Assembly: GCA_030831005.1 (NCBI GenBank)
Contig: JAURLW010000001.1
Span: forward strand, 1-6,237
From: Bacteroidota bacterium
GTDB lineage: Bacteria > Bacteroidota > Bacteroidia > Chitinophagales > Chitinophagaceae
DNA: 6,237 nt
Reading direction: 5' to 3'
Positions within the stretch are counted from its first letter, which is position 1. Each line of letters opens with the position of its first letter. Under the pieces are notes generated by a model that did not search any database, had not been told where the DNA came from, and was given only the letters and a program-made list of their open reading frames with translations. Shown piece after piece: positions 4,972 through 6,237 of this stretch. Position numbers and translations under genes: made by a program.

Positions 4972-6237
4972 ATGAAAAAAAGCATATTAATTACATCGCT
5001 CTCTTTATTAACTGTAGCACTCATGTTGATGTCCAGTAATAGTGGAGTAACAAATTCAACTTCTGGTTGTTCTTGTCATGGTTATCCTAATGCAAATACC
5101 GTAATTACGATGACAGGGGTACCTTCAACAGGGTATGTGCCAGGCACGGCTTATTCCATTACTTTAAGTGCTACGAATATGAATTATGCTGCTATTCCAA
5201 GTGCAAAAGCAGGATTTGATTTGATATTTAGTGCTGGTATGTTAAGCAATGCACCTGCACAAACTACAATTAATGGATTAGAAATTTCTCATTCAAGTGG
5301 TAAAGCAATGACTTCCGGTACAGTTAGTTGGACTTTCACTTGGACGGCACCTGCTTCTGGTACTGGAGCTGTTACGGCTAATGTAGCTTTAAATGTAACT
5401 AATGGAAATGGACAAACTTCAGGGGATGCTCATAACATAGCAACTATTAATTTATTACAAGCTGCGCCGACTACATTAGCTCCAACAATTTCAAATGTGA
5501 CTTCTAGCGCTATTACTACAAGTGCGGCAACTATTGGCGCCAATGTAAATGCTAACAATGCAACAACTACCGTAAGTGTTGAATATGGTTTGACTACCGC
5601 TTATGGATCAACAATAGCTACTTCGCCAAGCAGTGCAACAGGGTCTACCGCCACTGCAGTAAGTGCTAACTTATCTAGCTTAAGTTCAAATACTACTTAT
5701 AACTACCGTATTAAAGCAGTAAACAGTGTGGGTACAACCTACAGTCCAAACTATACGTTTACTACTGCTATAGCAACAGCCTTGCCTTCAATTTCAAATG
5801 TGACTTCTAGCGCTATTACTACAAGTGCGGCAACTATTGGTGCAAATGTAATCGCTAACAATGCTACAACTACCGTAAGTGTTGAATATGGTTTAACTAC
5901 CGCTTATGGTTCAACATTAGCCACAACTCCAAGTAGTGTGAATGGATCTACATCAACTTCGGTAAGTGCCAACTTAACTAGTTTAACACCTAACACTACC
6001 TATAATTATCGTATTAAAGCGGTAAATAGTGTGGGTACTACCTATAGTTCAAATAGTACTTTTACAACAACTATTGCTACAGCACTACCTACTATATCTA
6101 ATGTATTAGCAAGTGCTATCACTACGAACTCAGCAACAGTTAGTGGCGATGTAATCGCTAACAATGCTACAACTTCAGTTAGCGTTGAATATGGTTTGAC
6201 TACCGCTTATGGTTCAACATTAGCCACAACTCCAAGC
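4972..6237 (+). CDS. Exported protein with reeler/choice-of-anchor-V-like domain and FN3-like repeats (3' end outside window)
   Basis: The frame is open from the ATG at 4972 to the last base (422 codons, no stop), so the C terminus is missing. Residues 1-~24 form a signal peptide (MKKS, then a hydrophobic stretch to M20). Residues ~30-162 resemble the reeler/choice-of-anchor V domain seen in Bacteroidota: a Cys/His motif at the start (GCSCHG, C33, C35, H36), PGTAYSITLSA, then WTFTWTAPASGTG (120-132) and TNGNGQTSGDAH (143-154). H107 and H154 could join a metal or heme site. From P171, Ser/Thr-rich repeats of 101 residues follow, each with VEYGLTTAYGST and NTTYNYRIKAVNSVGTTYS, typical of bacterial FN3-like beta-sandwiches. 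The protein is probably secreted or surface-bound and adhesin-like. A C-terminal type IX sorting domain would be expected but lies outside the window. The first Cys (C33) is too far from the hydrophobic core, and lacks a lipobox, to suggest a lipoprotein. The ligand is unknown. Confidence 0.88.
   Translation, partial: MKKSILITSLSLLTVALMLMSSNSGVTNSTSGCSCHGYPNANTVITMTGVPSTGYVPGTAYSITLSATNMNYAAIPSAKAGFDLIFSAGMLSNAPAQTTINGLEISHSSGKAMTSGTVSWTFTWTAPASGTGAVTANVALNVTNGNGQTSGDAHNIATINLLQAAPTTLAPTISNVTSSAITTSAATIGANVNANNATTTVSVEYGLTTAYGSTIATSPSSATGSTATAVSANLSSLSSNTTYNYRIKAVNSVGTTYSPNYTFTTAIATALPSISNVTSSAITTSAATIGANVIANNATTTVSVEYGLTTAYGSTLATTPSSVNGSTSTSVSANLTSLTPNTTYNYRIKAVNSVGTTYSSNSTFTTTIATALPTISNVLASAITTNSATVSGDVIANNATTSVSVEYGLTTAYGSTLATTPS
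5482..6237 (+). repeat. Tandem 303 bp repeats encoding FN3-like domains (two complete, one cut by the window end)
   Basis: Units start at 5482, 5785 and 6088, exactly 303 bp (101 codons) apart; the third is cut at 150 bp. The first two proteins differ at about 14 of 101 positions. At DNA level the similarity is patchy: 52 bp are identical between 5486-5537 and 5789-5840. Copies 2 and 3 share a 38 bp identical block ending at the CCAAG near the window end, but differ more in their first 90 bases. This suggests recent duplication or conversion between units. Confidence 0.93.

Noticed and set aside
5062..5079. Possible lipoprotein cysteine (C33) in the exported repeat protein
   Set aside because: The residues before it are T-S-G without the Leu-type position of a lipobox, and it lies 13 residues beyond the hydrophobic core.

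Overview
The window looks like part of a chromosome from a Bacteroidota bacterium, plausibly of the Chitinophagales/Sphingobacteriia side, although the family cannot be fixed from this sequence. The supporting signs are AT-rich DNA with AT-biased codons, absence of clear Shine-Dalgarno sequences before the genes, several TAnnTTTG-like -7 promoter elements, and a large secreted protein. That protein pairs a reeler/choice-of-anchor-V-like head with fibronectin-III-like repeats, a build common among type IX-secreted Bacteroidota proteins.

Layout. Positions 1-~528 are the 3' end of a 23S rRNA gene, including the peptidyl-transferase centre and the sarcin-ricin loop. A ~100 bp spacer with a possible hairpin follows, then a complete 5S rRNA (~628-737) and a strong hairpin terminator (746-780). 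This is the end of an rRNA operon read on the + strand. A second hairpin (836-856) is better oriented as a terminator for the minus strand. It lies between the rRNA operon and the convergent small gene 1039-1347 (minus), which encodes a 102-residue Ala/Lys-rich helical protein with a 22-residue periodicity and no recognised function. An AT-rich intergenic stretch (1348-1602) carries possible leader hairpins and promoter elements. A GT4-type glycosyltransferase (1603-2751, +) then runs tail to tail into a short-chain dehydrogenase/reductase (2748-3452, -); the two stop codons share the same TTAA. Divergent from the reductase is a class II fumarase, fumC (3528-4937, +). After a 34 bp gap with its own likely promoter comes the start of the secreted repeat protein (4972 to the window end, incomplete).

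How the genes relate. Apart from the rRNAs, these are mostly separate transcription units with ordinary housekeeping or surface roles: ribosome, TCA cycle, glycan synthesis, redox and an exported adhesin-like protein. No operon-like functional module, mobile element, CRISPR array or defence system is visible. I do not see convincing evidence of an undescribed multi-gene system. The least explained items are the small amphipathic protein with its structured leader, and the exported protein, which has an unusual CxCH motif and near-identical DNA repeats.
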